In this document: positions 29,928 to 42,027 of the stretch, piece after piece
Numbering within the stretch: position 1 is the stretch's first letter
How the letters are laid out: each line of letters begins with the position of its first letter
Source: JAKFWF01 sp963741505
GTDB taxonomy: Bacteria > Pseudomonadota > Alphaproteobacteria > Rhizobiales > Hyphomicrobiaceae
Direction: 5' to 3'
DNA: 64,000 nt
Assembly (NCBI GenBank): GCA_963741505.1
Contig: CAVUIJ010000002.1
Location: 248,001 to 312,000, forward strand
Notes under the pieces: generated by a model
Database searches by the model: none
What the model saw: only the letters and a program-made list of their open reading frames with translations
What the model was told of the DNA's origin: nothing
Translations under genes and position numbers: made by a program

Positions 29928-31280
29928 GTGCGCACTTTTCCAGTCGAATTGGCACACGACCGCCGCAGCGCCGTCCACGGCTTCGCGCTCGCCCTGGTGT
30001 GGGTCGCGGTCGCGGCCGGCGCCATCGTGTTCACCGAGCCGGCGCCGGTCGACGTTTTGACCATCGGCTTGATCGTCCTGCTACCGCTGATCGGCCTCGT
30101 CGCGATCAAGCCCGGCCTCGTCGTGCTGCTGTCGGTCTGGCTCGCCGCCGCCGCCGCCGCGTTCGCCGCCAGCGCCTTCTCGAACGACATCGCCCGCTCC
30201 AGCATCCACTCCGGCATCTCGCTCTATCTCTACCTCGCGACCTTCGTGTTGGCCGCCTTCATCGCCGCCAAGCCCGCCGCCCACGGCCGTCTCGTCCTGC
30301 ACGCCTACCAGTGGGCGGCCTTCGTCGCCGCTGCCGCCGGCGTTGCCGGCTACTTCGACCTGTTCTCTGGGGCGACCGACCTGTTCACCAAATTCGGCCG
30401 CGCCACCGGCACCTTCAAGGACCCCAACGTCTACGGCCCGTTCCTGATCCCGGCGCTGCTCTACGCCCTGCACCAGTGCCTGACCCGGCCGCTGCACCGC
30501 ACCGCCGTGCCAGCCACCATGGTGCTGTTCTTGGGCTTCGCGATCCTGCTCAGTTTCTCGCGTGGCGCCTGGTTCAACCTCGCCATCGCGGTCGCGATCT
30601 ACGGCTACTGCAGCTTCATCGGCGCGCCCACCGACCGGCAACGGCTGAAGATGGTGGGGCTCGGCCTCGCCGGCGCGGCGCTGCTCGCCGGCGCGCTCGT
30701 CGCCGCCAGCCAGATCGACGCGGTCGGTCGGCTGCTGGAGGAGCGCGCGCAGCTCAGCCAGAGCTACGACGAAGGCCCCGAAGGCCGCTTCGGCGGCCAC
30801 GAGAAGGCCAAGCGCCTGATCCTCGACAACCCGCTCGGCATCGGCGCCGGCACGTTCACCGAGGTCCATCACCACGAGGACGTACACAACGTCTACCTCA
30901 GCATGTTCCTCAATGCCGGCTGGCTCGGCGGCCTGCTGTTCATCCTGATGTGCGCCATGACCAGCCTCTACGGCCTGCGTCACGCCTTCAAGCGCACCGC
31001 CTCGCAGGCGATCTTCCTGATCGCCTACTCAGCCTTCGTCGGCAACGTCGTCGAAGGCTTCGTCATCGACATCGACCATTGGCGCCACTTCTACCTCGAG
31101 ATGGCGCTGGTATGGGGCATGATGCTCGGCGACCGCCGGGGCGCAACACCTAGCCGCCGCGCGGCTGCGGCCTCGCCGGGATCTCGGTCAGCAGCCCGCC
31201 CGGCGCCATGGCGACGATCTCGGCGCGACCGACCGGCAATTGCGCCAGCAGGCGCGCCAGTACCCAGTCGAAGCCGTTGA
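29928..31280 (+). CDS. O-antigen ligase/polymerase (Wzy-like) membrane protein
   Basis: Ten or more hydrophobic helices with the O-antigen ligase (Wzy_C) signature: GTFKDPNVYGPFLIPALLYAL, LLSFSRGAWFNLAIAV with a conserved Arg, and DNPLGIGAGTFTE followed by HHHEDVHNVYLSMFLNAGW. It should polymerise or transfer undecaprenyl-linked repeat units at the periplasmic face. GTG start. The last approximately 40 residues (SRRAAAASPGSRSAARPAPW) are not family-like and overlap the convergent gene by 130 bases; one missing base near GDRRG would instead end the protein at the TAG at 31151-31153, beside the neighbour's stop. I suspect that shorter end. Confidence 0.82.
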   Translation: MRTFPVELAHDRRSAVHGFALALVWVAVAAGAIVFTEPAPVDVLTIGLIVLLPLIGLVAIKPGLVVLLSVWLAAAAAAFAASAFSNDIARSSIHSGISLYLYLATFVLAAFIAAKPAAHGRLVLHAYQWAAFVAAAAGVAGYFDLFSGATDLFTKFGRATGTFKDPNVYGPFLIPALLYALHQCLTRPLHRTAVPATMVLFLGFAILLSFSRGAWFNLAIAVAIYGYCSFIGAPTDRQRLKMVGLGLAGAALLAGALVAASQIDAVGRLLEERAQLSQSYDEGPEGRFGGHEKAKRLILDNPLGIGAGTFTEVHHHEDVHNVYLSMFLNAGWLGGLLFILMCAMTSLYGLRHAFKRTASQAIFLIAYSAFVGNVVEGFVIDIDHWRHFYLEMALVWGMMLGDRRGATPSRRAAAASPGSRSAARPAPWRRSRRDRPAIAPAGAPVPSRSR

Positions 31281-32157
31281 GTTTCGGCGAGGTGGCGCAG
31301 CTCGGCACGCCGATCACGTCGGCGGCGCCGATCCGTCCGACCATCAGCAGATTGCCGGGGTCGACCGGCATGCCGACATGGCACGACCTCGCCGCCGGCG
31401 TCCGTCAGCGCCTGCGGGATCACGTCGCCGCGGTCGACGATCGCCGAGGCGCCGAACACCAGGATCGGATTCAGCCCGGCCTTCGCCTGCCGCCGATCGC
31501 GCGGCTGACGGCGGCGGTATCGTGCGCCACCGTCTCGTGCTCGGCGAGGCTGCTGCCCAGCGCCTCGAGCCGGGTGCGCATCGCCCGGATGCGCTTGTCG
31601 ATCAGCGACGCCTTCATGCCGGCAACCCGCGTCAGGATCAGCCCGGATTCACGCGTCGCATAGGGCGCCACCGCGATCACCGGCGGCGACGACGCCTGCA
31701 GCATGCTCTCGGCCGCCGCCACGACGCCAGCCGGCAGGGCGAACGGAATGATCTTGATGGTGGCGACGAGCTGGCCGCGCTCGACCCGGTCGAACGGCTG
31801 TACCGTGGCGATGGTCAGGCCCTCGTCGATGCTGTTGAGGGCGATCAGGGTGTCGCGTGCGATGACGGCGAGGCCGGCGGTCACGGCCAGCAGGTTGTTG
31901 CGGCCGGTGAAGGCGGGGCCGATCTCGAGACCCCGGCCGCAAGCCGCCGTCGCAATCCGCCGCGCCGCCTCGTCCTCGGCGACGTCGTCGGTGGCAAGGC
32001 GGGCAGCCATGACGGTTGCGATGTCGGCCGCCCGCAGCGCGGCGATGTCGATCGCGGTCAATACCCGGCCCTTCTTGATGATGCCGCCTGGCAGATGCAC
32101 GGTGTGGGCAAGCACGCACCCTTGCGCTTCCGTAATGTCGAATGTCGCGAACTTCAC
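31150..32157 (-). CDS. Molybdopterin-binding protein of the cox cluster, two frameshifts
   Basis: Starts (GTG) MKFATFDITEAQGCVLAHTV, then LPGGIIKKGRVLTAIDIAAL and ATIKIIPFALPAGVV, as in the MoeA/MogA-fold molybdopterin-binding proteins that sit beside Mo-hydroxylase genes. The frame loses a base at about 31491-31494; the next part reads ILVFGASAIVDRGDVIPQAL; one extra base at 31380-31381 follows, after which GMPVDPGNLLMVGRIG and SPKLNGFDWVLARLLA complete the domain. Restored length 335. It lacks the fused nucleotidyltransferase half known in some relatives. Its start overlaps the coxE stop (GTGA). Probably serves cofactor delivery or maturation of CoxL. Confidence 0.8.
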
Positions 32158-33416
32158 GCCCGCCTCGCTTGCGTCTCGTGCGCCGGTCCGCGCAAGGCCT
32201 CAACGAGATCGGCGAGGCTCGCGAGATTGTGGCACGAGCGCATTTCACTGGCGTGCCGGGAGAGAATTGCCGCACCCGCCGCCGCCGGCCGGTAGCGATC
32301 ATAGCGCAGCAGCGGGTTGAGCCATACGAGCCGGCGGCAACTGGCGCGAAGCCGGCGCGCGGCGAGCTCGAGGCCGTGCGCATCGTCGCGATCGAGGCCG
32401 TCGGTGATCAGCAGGACGGTGGCGTTCTGGCCGAGCACCCGGCGTGCCCAACGGCGGTTGAACTCGTCGAGCGCGGCGCCGATGCGGGTACCGCCCGACC
32501 AGTCGGTCACGCTGCCGCCGAGCTTGGCGATGGCGACGTCGGGATCGCGCGCCTTGAGACTGCGGGTCACGTGGCTCAGGTGAGTGCCGAACAGGAACGA
32601 GTACACCCGGTCGCGATCGTTGCTGAGCGCATGCAGAAAATGCAGGAACACGCGGGCGTAGGTGTCCATGCTGCCCGAGATGTCGCACAGCACCACGAGT
32701 GGCGGCCGGCAGTGTCTGCGCGCCTTGCGGTAGAGTTGCAGATGGTCGGGCCCTTTCGTCGCGGTCTCGCGCAGGATGCGGCGCAGGTCGATGCGGCCGC
32801 GACCGCGCGTCGCCACGAAACGCCGGGTGCGGATCTCCTCGAACGGCAATGTCATGCGTCGGATCGCGGCCCGCGCCCGCACCAGCTCCTCCGCACTCAT
32901 CTGCTCGAAGTCCTTGGTCTGCAGGATCTCGTTGTCTGAGAACGTGCCCTCGGCCTCGATCTCGAGTTGATCCTCCTGCTGCGGCGCCGGCCGGTCGGGG
33001 TGCTTGAACAGGCTCTCCGACAGCCGCCGCGACAGCGCCTTGTCATCGGGCGCCTCACCGGCACGAAGCCCCGGCACCATCAGCGACAGCATCTGGTTGA
33101 TGTAGCCGGGATCACGCCAGAACATGACGAAGGCCTGGTTGAAGATCTCGCGTTCCGAGCGCCGCGCGACGAACACCGCATGCAACGCCCAGTAGAGCGT
33201 GCGCCGATCGCGGATACCGGCGGCAATCACGGCTTGAGTGCCGAGCAGCACCCGGTCCGGCCCGACGTTGAGGCCCGACGCGCGCAGCAGGCGGGCGAAC
33301 AACAGGATGTTCTCGGCGATGCGGCCGCCGTCGACCTCGGCCGCGATCAGGTTGGCGTCGAGCCGGATCGGGCGGTTGGCCGGGGCACCGGCGTGGTCGT
33401 TGGCGAGGGTCGGCAT
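32154..33416 (-). CDS. coxE: CoxE-like von Willebrand factor A protein
   Basis: 420 residues. The N-terminal helical part (ENILLFARLLRASGLNVGPD, FWRDPGYINQMLSLMVPGL) and a C-terminal vWA domain with the MIDAS motif VVLCDISGSMDTYARVF and GGTRIGAALDEF match CoxE/YehP-like proteins. With the AAA ATPase CoxD it is thought to mature the molybdenum site of CO dehydrogenase; in Oligotropha carboxidovorans CoxD/CoxE are needed for insertion of the Cu-S part. Six bases separate it from coxD; its stop overlaps the next gene. Confidence 0.88.
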   Translation of the reverse strand: MPTLANDHAGAPANRPIRLDANLIAAEVDGGRIAENILLFARLLRASGLNVGPDRVLLGTQAVIAAGIRDRRTLYWALHAVFVARRSEREIFNQAFVMFWRDPGYINQMLSLMVPGLRAGEAPDDKALSRRLSESLFKHPDRPAPQQEDQLEIEAEGTFSDNEILQTKDFEQMSAEELVRARAAIRRMTLPFEEIRTRRFVATRGRGRIDLRRILRETATKGPDHLQLYRKARRHCRPPLVVLCDISGSMDTYARVFLHFLHALSNDRDRVYSFLFGTHLSHVTRSLKARDPDVAIAKLGGSVTDWSGGTRIGAALDEFNRRWARRVLGQNATVLLITDGLDRDDAHGLELAARRLRASCRRLVWLNPLLRYDRYRPAAAGAAILSRHASEMRSCHNLASLADLVEALRGPAHETQARRA

Positions 33417-33421
33417 GGCGC

Positions 33422-34360
33422 TCACCCTGCTTCCGCCTCGAACGCGGCGCGGCGGGCATCCGACTTCACCTGCTCGAGAATGCGGGCTGCCTCGCTGCCC
33501 TGGATGCGGGTGATGTCGTCCTGGTATTTGAGCAGGGTGCCGAGTGTACGGTCGACCTCGGCCGGATCGAGTGCCACGCAATTGAGTTGGGTCAGCGCCT
33601 GTGCCCATTCGAGCGTCTCCGACACGCCGGGGCTCTTGTACAGATCCATGCCGCGCAGGGCGTTGATGAAGGCGACGATCTGGTCGGTCAGCGCGCGGCC
33701 GGCGTGCGGTACCTTGAGCGCCAGGATGGCACGCTCGCGGGCGGCACTTGGATAGTCGACCCAGTGGTAGAAGCAGCGGCGGCGCACCGCGTCGTGCACC
33801 TCGCGGGTGCGGTTCGAAGTCAAAATGGTGATCGGCGGATGGGCGGCTTTGATGGTGCCGAGTTCCGGGATCGTCACCTGGTAGTCGGCGAGCAGCTCCA
33901 GCAGGAAGGCCTCGAACGGCTCGTCGGCGCGATCGAGCTCGTCGATCAGGAGGACCGGCGGCTCGCCGCTGTTCGACAATTCGAGCGCCTTCAGCAGCGG
34001 CCGCTTCAAAAGGTAGGCCTCGCTGTAGAGATCGCGCTCCAGCGCCTCGGTCGATCTGGCGGCGCCGGCAGCCTCGGCGGCGCGGATGTGCAGCAGCTGG
34101 CGGCTGTAGTTCCATTCGTAGACGGCCGACGCGATATCGAGGCCCTCGTAGCACTGCAGGCGGACCAGCGGCCGGCCGAGGGTGGCGGCCAGCACCTTGG
34201 CGATCTCGGTCTTGCCAACGCCGGCCTCGCCCTCGAGGAACAGCGGCCGTTCGAGCTTCAGGGCGAGGAACACCGCCGTCGACAGCGCCTCGTCGGCGAT
34301 GTAACCGCCTGATTGCAGGAGTGATTTGGTTTCTGGCACATTCGTCGGCAGGGTGGTCAT
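33422..34360 (-). CDS. coxD: CoxD-like MoxR-family AAA ATPase
   Basis: 312 residues from the ATG at 34360. Walker A GEAGVGKTE at residues 44-52, Walker B VLLIDELDRADEPF, sensor 1 ITILTSNRTREVHDAVRRRC with arginine finger. The MoxR-type insert and the Leu-rich C-terminal lid are present. MoxR ATPases work with vWA partners, here the adjacent coxE product, as chaperones for metal-enzyme assembly. A 110-base gap with strong hairpins separates it from the SDR gene. Confidence 0.9.
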   Translation of the reverse strand: MTTLPTNVPETKSLLQSGGYIADEALSTAVFLALKLERPLFLEGEAGVGKTEIAKVLAATLGRPLVRLQCYEGLDIASAVYEWNYSRQLLHIRAAEAAGAARSTEALERDLYSEAYLLKRPLLKALELSNSGEPPVLLIDELDRADEPFEAFLLELLADYQVTIPELGTIKAAHPPITILTSNRTREVHDAVRRRCFYHWVDYPSAARERAILALKVPHAGRALTDQIVAFINALRGMDLYKSPGVSETLEWAQALTQLNCVALDPAEVDRTLGTLLKYQDDITRIQGSEAARILEQVKSDARRAAFEAEAG

Positions 34361-34441
34361 CGGGGCTCGGGTCTGGATCGCGGCGATCAGGTCGCACCAT
34401 CTCACAGGCCGGGTCCAGGGACCAGCCCCTGGCCGGAGAGC

Positions 34442-34463
34442 GCGAGAGGCCGGCGCCTCTCGC
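34442..34463. other. Hairpin between SDR and coxD
   Basis: GCGAGAGGC and its perfect complement GCCTCTCGC enclose a 4-base loop eight bases after the SDR stop; a second dyad (CCAGGG/CCCTGG) lies near 34407-34426. There is no T-run on the minus strand, so it looks more like an mRNA-stability or attenuation structure inside the cox operon than a full terminator. Confidence 0.5.
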
Positions 34464-34470
34464 AATTACT

Positions 34471-35277
34471 TCAATCCCCCGACCTGAGGCTGGCGCCGCC
34501 GTCGACTGGCAGCGAAACGCCGGTGATGAAATTGGCCTCGTCCGATGCGAGGAATAGTGCGGCGTGTGCCACGTCCCAGGCCGTGCCCATCTTGCGGCGA
34601 AGTGGAACACGGGCATCGCGGGCAGCCGCGATCTCGGACCGCGGGCGACCCCATTCACGGGCGCGGGTATCGACCGCCATCGGCGTGTCCATCAGGCCGG
34701 GCAGGATGACGTTGGCGCGCACGCCGAACTCGGCGTTGTGCCGCGCGATCTGCTCGATGAAGGCGATCATGCCGGCCTTGGTGGTCTTGTAGGCGACGGT
34801 CGGATAGGTTGACGACCATGCCGCGATCGACGAGATGGCGATGATCGAACCTGATTGCTGGCGGCGCATCACTGGGATCACGTGCTTCGCCGCCATGACG
34901 AGACCGCGCAGGTTGATGGCGTTGACGTTGTCGAAAGCCTCCTCGGTGATTTCGAGCGGTGACTTGTCGCCGCCGCCGAGGCTCACACCGACGTTGTAGT
35001 GCAGTGTATCGATGCGGCCGAAGCGGGCGATGCAAGCGTCGATGGCGGTCCTGAGCGAGACTTCGCTGACGACATCGGCGGCAAGCGCGATTGCCTCGCC
35101 ACCCTCGTCGCGGATCAATCTCGCGGTCGCCTCGGCAGCTTCCAGGCTGCGATCGACGCACACGACCTTCGCGCCCTCGCGGGCGAACAGCAGCGATACC
35201 GCCCGCCCGTTGCCGACACCTTCGCCCGGGCTCTGCCCGGCACCGATGACGATCGCAACTTTGTCCTGGAGACGCAT
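34471..35277 (-). CDS. Short-chain dehydrogenase/reductase inside the cox operon
   Basis: 268 residues, classical SDR. The cofactor loop is unusual, GAGQSPGEGVGNG instead of TGxxxGIG. Asp of VVCVDRSL suggests NAD(H) rather than NADP(H). YNVGVSLGG replaces the usual NNAG. Catalytic Ser-Tyr-Lys: ISSIAAW and YKTTK. The end, NFITGVSLPVDGGASL, is typical. The substrate is unknown. Four bases from the coxM stop, hence translated from the same mRNA; SDR genes are not standard in cox clusters, so it may handle the product of the Mo enzyme. Confidence 0.88.
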   Translation of the reverse strand: MRLQDKVAIVIGAGQSPGEGVGNGRAVSLLFAREGAKVVCVDRSLEAAEATARLIRDEGGEAIALAADVVSEVSLRTAIDACIARFGRIDTLHYNVGVSLGGGDKSPLEITEEAFDNVNAINLRGLVMAAKHVIPVMRRQQSGSIIAISSIAAWSSTYPTVAYKTTKAGMIAFIEQIARHNAEFGVRANVILPGLMDTPMAVDTRAREWGRPRSEIAAARDARVPLRRKMGTAWDVAHAALFLASDEANFITGVSLPVDGGASLRSGD

Positions 35278-35281
35278 CGCC

Positions 35282-36079
35282 CTACTTCGCCGCCGCCACC
35301 GCCCTTGCCGCCATCACCGGCACCATGGCGGCGCGGTATTCGGCGCTGCCGTGCATGTCGCCCATCAGGCCAGCGGACGGCACCTTGACGCCGGCGAGGC
35401 TCGCCTCGCTGAAGCCCTTGGCCAGCGCCGCTTCGAGCTCGGGCGAGCGGAACACGCCGTTGGCGCCGCAGCCGTTGACGGCGCAGCGGATGCCGGCCGC
35501 CGTCTCGGCGACGAAGGCGCCGACCAGCACATAGCGCGAGGCGCGCTGCGCATACTTGTGATAGCCGGCGCGCTTCGGCACGGGAAAGCTGACCGCGGTG
35601 ATGATCTCGCCCGCCTCCAATGCTGTCGTGAACATGCCGGTGAAGTACTGGTCGGCCGCGATCTGCCGCTTCGAGGTGACGACGGTTGCGCCCAGCGCCA
35701 GCACTGCCGCCGGATAGTCGGCCGCCGGATCGTTGTTGGCGACCGACCCGCCGATGGTGCCGGCATTGCGCACCTGCGGATCGCCGATGCCATCGGCGAG
35801 CACGCTCAGCGCCGGGATCGCGGCCTTGACGTCGGCGCTGCGGGCCACCGTGTCGTGGGTGACGAGCGCACCGATCACGAGCTTGTCGCCGTCGCGCCTG
35901 ATGGTCTTGAGGTCGGCAATGCCACCAATGTCGATTACGGCTGAAGGCGACGCGAGCCGCTGCTTCAGGGTCGGGATCAGGGTCTGGCCGCCAGCCAGGA
36001 TACGGGCCTCCGGATTGGCGCTGAGCGCCTTCACGGCGTCGGCGACGGAAGCGGGGCGAACATAGTCGAAGGTGTACAT
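35282..36079 (-). CDS. coxM: CoxM-type FAD subunit of Mo-hydroxylase
   Basis: 265 residues. Medium subunit carrying FAD and passing electrons from the iron-sulfur subunit. FAD motifs ILAGGQTLIPTLKQRLA and NAGTIGGSVANNDPAADYPA (A-x2-T-I-G-G) are intact; the C-terminal CO_deh_flav_C domain starts near GYHKYAQRASRYVLVGAFVA. GGAGG lies ten bases before the ATG. Third in the order S-L-M, which is the arrangement of form II clusters. Confidence 0.92.
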   Translation of the reverse strand: MYTFDYVRPASVADAVKALSANPEARILAGGQTLIPTLKQRLASPSAVIDIGGIADLKTIRRDGDKLVIGALVTHDTVARSADVKAAIPALSVLADGIGDPQVRNAGTIGGSVANNDPAADYPAAVLALGATVVTSKRQIAADQYFTGMFTTALEAGEIITAVSFPVPKRAGYHKYAQRASRYVLVGAFVAETAAGIRCAVNGCGANGVFRSPELEAALAKGFSEASLAGVKVPSAGLMGDMHGSAEYRAAMVPVMAARAVAAAK

Positions 36080-36100
36080 GAGCGTTTCCTCCCGTTTCCG

Positions 36101-38482
<2,382 letters not shown>

Positions 38483-38551
38483 CTATGGATCTCCGATCGG
38501 CAAACGCACCTCTTGGCGGTGCAGGCTCGACAGAATAAGCGGTTGGCGGGA

Positions 38552-39019
<468 letters not shown>

Positions 39020-39126
39020 GCTTGATATGCGGCACAGGTTTCCTCCTTCGGTTTTGACAGGGACATATCCGATTCATGCACGCCGGCGGCCTCCGGGGCC
39101 GCTCGATTCGGTATAATGTCCCGCTC

Positions 39127-39686
39127 CTAGCGTGCCAACAGATAGACCCCGATGGCAAGCAGCAATGCGGCGACCGACCCACCAGACGGCCGCGGGAATG
39201 CCGCCCGCCGGTGCTGCCACTGCCGGGCATTCGGCCGCTTCGCCGGCCCCTCGACCTCGGCGGCGAAACGAGGTGAAGAATTTCTCCGCCAACTGCCTGG
39301 CGGTGGCGTCGATCAGGCGTGACCCGAGCTGGGCGATCTTGCCGGCGACATTGGCATCGACGTCGTAGGCGAGCAGCGTGCCGCCGTCCTTTGCTTCGAG
39401 CTTCACGGTGGCGCCGCCCGAGGCCATGCCGGCGGGCCCGGCCGAGCCATGAGCCGCTGATCCGGTAGCCGTTTGGCGGATCGAGATCGGACAGTTTCAC
39501 GTCGCCGGTGAATCGCACCGCCATTGGCCCGATTTTGAGCGCCGCCACCGCCTTCATCTGGTTGTCGCCGGTCCGCTCCAGGCTTTCGCAGCCGGGAATG
39601 CAACGGCGCAGCACGTCGACATCGTTGAGCTTCACCCACACCTCGGCGGGCGGGGCTGACAACTGGCGCGTGCCGGTGAGCTTCAT
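39127..39686 (-). CDS. coxG: CoxG-like SRPBCC protein with C-terminal membrane helix, several frameshifts
   Basis: Begins MKLTGTRQLSAPPAEVWVKL, then NDVDVLRRCIPGCESLER and AVRFTGDVKLSDLDPP: a CoxG/START-like domain. One extra base near 39449-39451 shifts to a frame reading AGPAGMASGGATVKLEAK, then GKIAQLGSRLIDATARQLAEKF. A Pro/Ala linker and a further shift lead to a hydrophobic tail, SVAALLLAIGVYLLAR, before the TAG. CoxG of Oligotropha recruits CO dehydrogenase to the membrane; the tail here would suit that. First gene of the operon. Confidence 0.75.
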
Positions 39687-40187
39687 GGGGCGGGGGGTGT
39701 CCGCAGGTTGCGCTTATTGCGGGTAGACTGTCCCTATTGTGGCCGTTTGACAACCCGCACTTTCGTGACCAGGACATCGGCTCGCCAACGTCAGTGCAGA
39801 TCGCCGCCAGACCCACCGCAGGCAGTATCGGGACAGTTACCGATATCCGCCGTTCCCGCCTTCCCACCGCATCATGCCGGCGTCGTGCGAATGCGCGCGG
39901 GCGCGCGACGCCGGGATGATGCCGTGGGGACAATGCGCGTGCCGGCGCATTAGCAGACGTTGTCGCGGCACAATTCCGCACCCGAAAGTTATCCACGGTC
40001 CGGAGACTTGTCATGCGTACTGCCTCGCGTACCGGTCCATGGGGGGCATTGCGCTTCGAAGGCGTTCAGGTCGTGGGGTCGGGATGGACGTTATCCGGTC
40101 GAACAATCCCGTACGCACGGGGCCGAACCGGAGGGTAGAGCGGGCCCCATGTGTGAGCATTGGGGAGGCCTGAGGTTCCAACGCCAG
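39687..40187. other. Gene-free stretch upstream of the cox operon
   Basis: About 500 bases without a convincing gene, continued by the MITE-like element and then by 296 more empty bases (40451-40746) before kdsD. Frames here are short and rich in Arg/Pro. The cox promoter must lie near 39690-39800, where GC content drops slightly, but no clear -35/-10 or sigma-54 pattern is seen. 40590-40640 is A-rich. Confidence 0.4.
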
Positions 40188-40450
40188 TACCCGGAATCAC
40201 AAATCCCTGGCACGTTTGATCGCGGAGCCCTGAGGCGATCCGCAAGGAGCGCGCCGGAGTGCGTAGCCCGGTCTACGGTCGAGGCGCGCGACGCGGCGGG
40301 CGCCCAGGGGCCGCGACCTAAGGGCGGCCGGGGATGAGCGCCGGAGCAGCGTGCGCCTCCATGCTTGCTAGCATCGGCCAGGCGCTCGGGCGTCGTGGCC
40401 GGCGAGCATCCCCGGCCGTCATACGCGCCAGGGATTTGTGATTCCGGGTA
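40188..40450. mobile_element. MITE-like element, copy 2 (inverted relative to copy 1)
   Basis: 263 bases with inverted ends: TACCCGGAATCACAAATCCC at the left and its complement at the right, continuing to CTGGC/GCCAG. The reverse complement aligns with copy 1 (17755-18020) at both ends and at internal blocks such as GGATGCTCGCCGGCCA, GTCGCGGCCC, a CGTAG-n-CTACG hairpin and CTCCGCGATCA. The centre diverges. No target-site duplication is evident (CCAG at the left, TGAC at the right). Non-coding; any transposase would have to act in trans. Confidence 0.75.
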
Positions 40451-40746
40451 TGACCTCGAAAGGCTCATCTACGCGGAGGTGCCCAGCGAAAAAGCGTCCA
40501 AGTGGGGTGGCTCTGGGCCACTTGATAAAAGAAACGCGGAAGACCGCCGTGGACCACGGCCGCCCCGCCCCCTCGTTTCGAGGGGAACAAAGAAAATCGA
40601 GGCGGCGAAGCGGCAGAAATGGACTGTATTGCTTGCAGCTACAGCTTTTAGTGCTCCGCATGCGGCAGCCGGCGCGGGAGCGCGTCACTGGGCGGCAGCC
40701 GGGACCATCCGCCAACAAAGATCGCCGTGTCCGCCGGTCGCAACCC

Positions 40747-41764
40747 TCACGCCAGCCCCAGCCGCAGCAGGTCGTGCACGTGCACCACCCCGACCGGCCG
40801 GCCCTTCTCGACCACGAACAGCGCCGTGATCCGCGACGCGTTGATCTGCTCCAGGGCCGCCGACGCCAGCAGCGTCGAGCGCGATCGTCTTCGGCTTGCG
40901 GGTCATGATGGCGCCGGCGGTGGCGCCGAGCAGGTCGCGACCCATGTGCCGGCGCAAGTCGCCATCGGTGATGATGCCGACGAACAGGCCCTGGGCGTCG
41001 ACGATGCCAAGGCAGCCCAGCGCCTTCGCGGTCATGGTGACGAGGGCCTGCGCCATGACGTCGTCCTCGCGCGCCAGCGGCAGGCGGTCGCCGGTATGCA
41101 TGACGTCGGCGACGAACTTCAGCTTGGCGCCGAGCGAGCCGCCGGGATGGAACACCTTGAAATCGTGCGCCGAGAAGCCCTTGGCCTCGAGCAGGGCGAC
41201 GGCGATGCAGTCGCCCATGGCGAGCTGCATGGTGGTCGAGGTGGTCGGCGCGAGGCCATGCGGACAGGCTTCCGCCGCCCGCGGCAGCTCGATGACGACG
41301 TTGGCGGCGCGGCCGAGCGCGCTCTGCGCCCGCGACGTCAGCGCGATCAGCGGCACCGCGAAGCGGCCGGCGAAATTGAGGATGTTCGACAGCTCCACCG
41401 TCTCGCCCGACCACGAGATGGCGAGGATGCAGTCCTCGCGCGTGATCATGCCGAGGTCGCCGTGCGAGGCTTCCGTCGGGTGGACGAAATGGGCCGGCGT
41501 GCCGGTCGAGGCGAAGGTGGCGGCGATCTTCTGGCCGATGTGGCCGCTCTTGCCGATGCCGGTGACGATGACGCGGCCTTTGGTCGCGTGCAGGATCTCG
41601 ATCGCCCCGGCGAACGCCGCGCCGAGCCCGTTGCCGAGCGCCTCGCGCAGCGCTGCGAGCCCCTGCGCCTCGGTTTCGAGCGTGCGATTGGCGGACGCGA
41701 TCATGCCGGCCGCGCTCGCCCGCTGGGCTGCCGTTTCGCGCTCGACCGCTGCTGTAATCGTCAT
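40747..41764 (-). CDS. kdsD: Arabinose-5-phosphate isomerase KdsD/KpsF, frameshifted near the 3' end
   Basis: Makes D-arabinose 5-phosphate for Kdo, hence lipopolysaccharide. The SIS domain shows VIVTGIGKSGHIGQKIAATF, HPTEASHGDLGMI and ISWSGETVELSNIL; the linker HPGGSLGAKLKFVADVMH leads to two CBS domains. One extra base near 40877-40884 shifts the frame; the other frame continues STLLASAALEQINASRITAL and ends VHDLLRLGLA. Repair gives 338 residues. The ATG at 41764 fits family starts better than the ATG at 42007. No other Kdo gene is near. Confidence 0.92.
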
Positions 41765-42027
41765 TGCCTGGGACTCCCCCTGCGGCCACAGATTCGCGAC
41801 CCCGCCAAGCATAGCAAAGGCCGCTGCTGCGACCAAATCCGCGAGCGCGCACTTATTCAGAAGCCGAACACTGTTGTGCCTTGGTTGGGGGCGAATCTCG
41901 CAACCAGCACTGGTATGCGAGCGTTGCACGTCGATAAGGCAGACGCCGGACAAACGTTGCGGCCAACGACCACTCGTCATAGTCTCACTCACGATGGCAC
42001 CTCTCACTCACCACAGGAGTACGTTCC

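Noticed and set aside
39403..40014. 203-codon frame upstream of coxG
   Set aside because: Only its last part overlaps coxG in the wrong frame; Arg/Pro/His-rich and unlike any protein.
40196..40225. Sigma-54 promoter at TGGCACG in MITE-like copy 2
   Set aside because: The GC at the -12 position is not at the required spacing.
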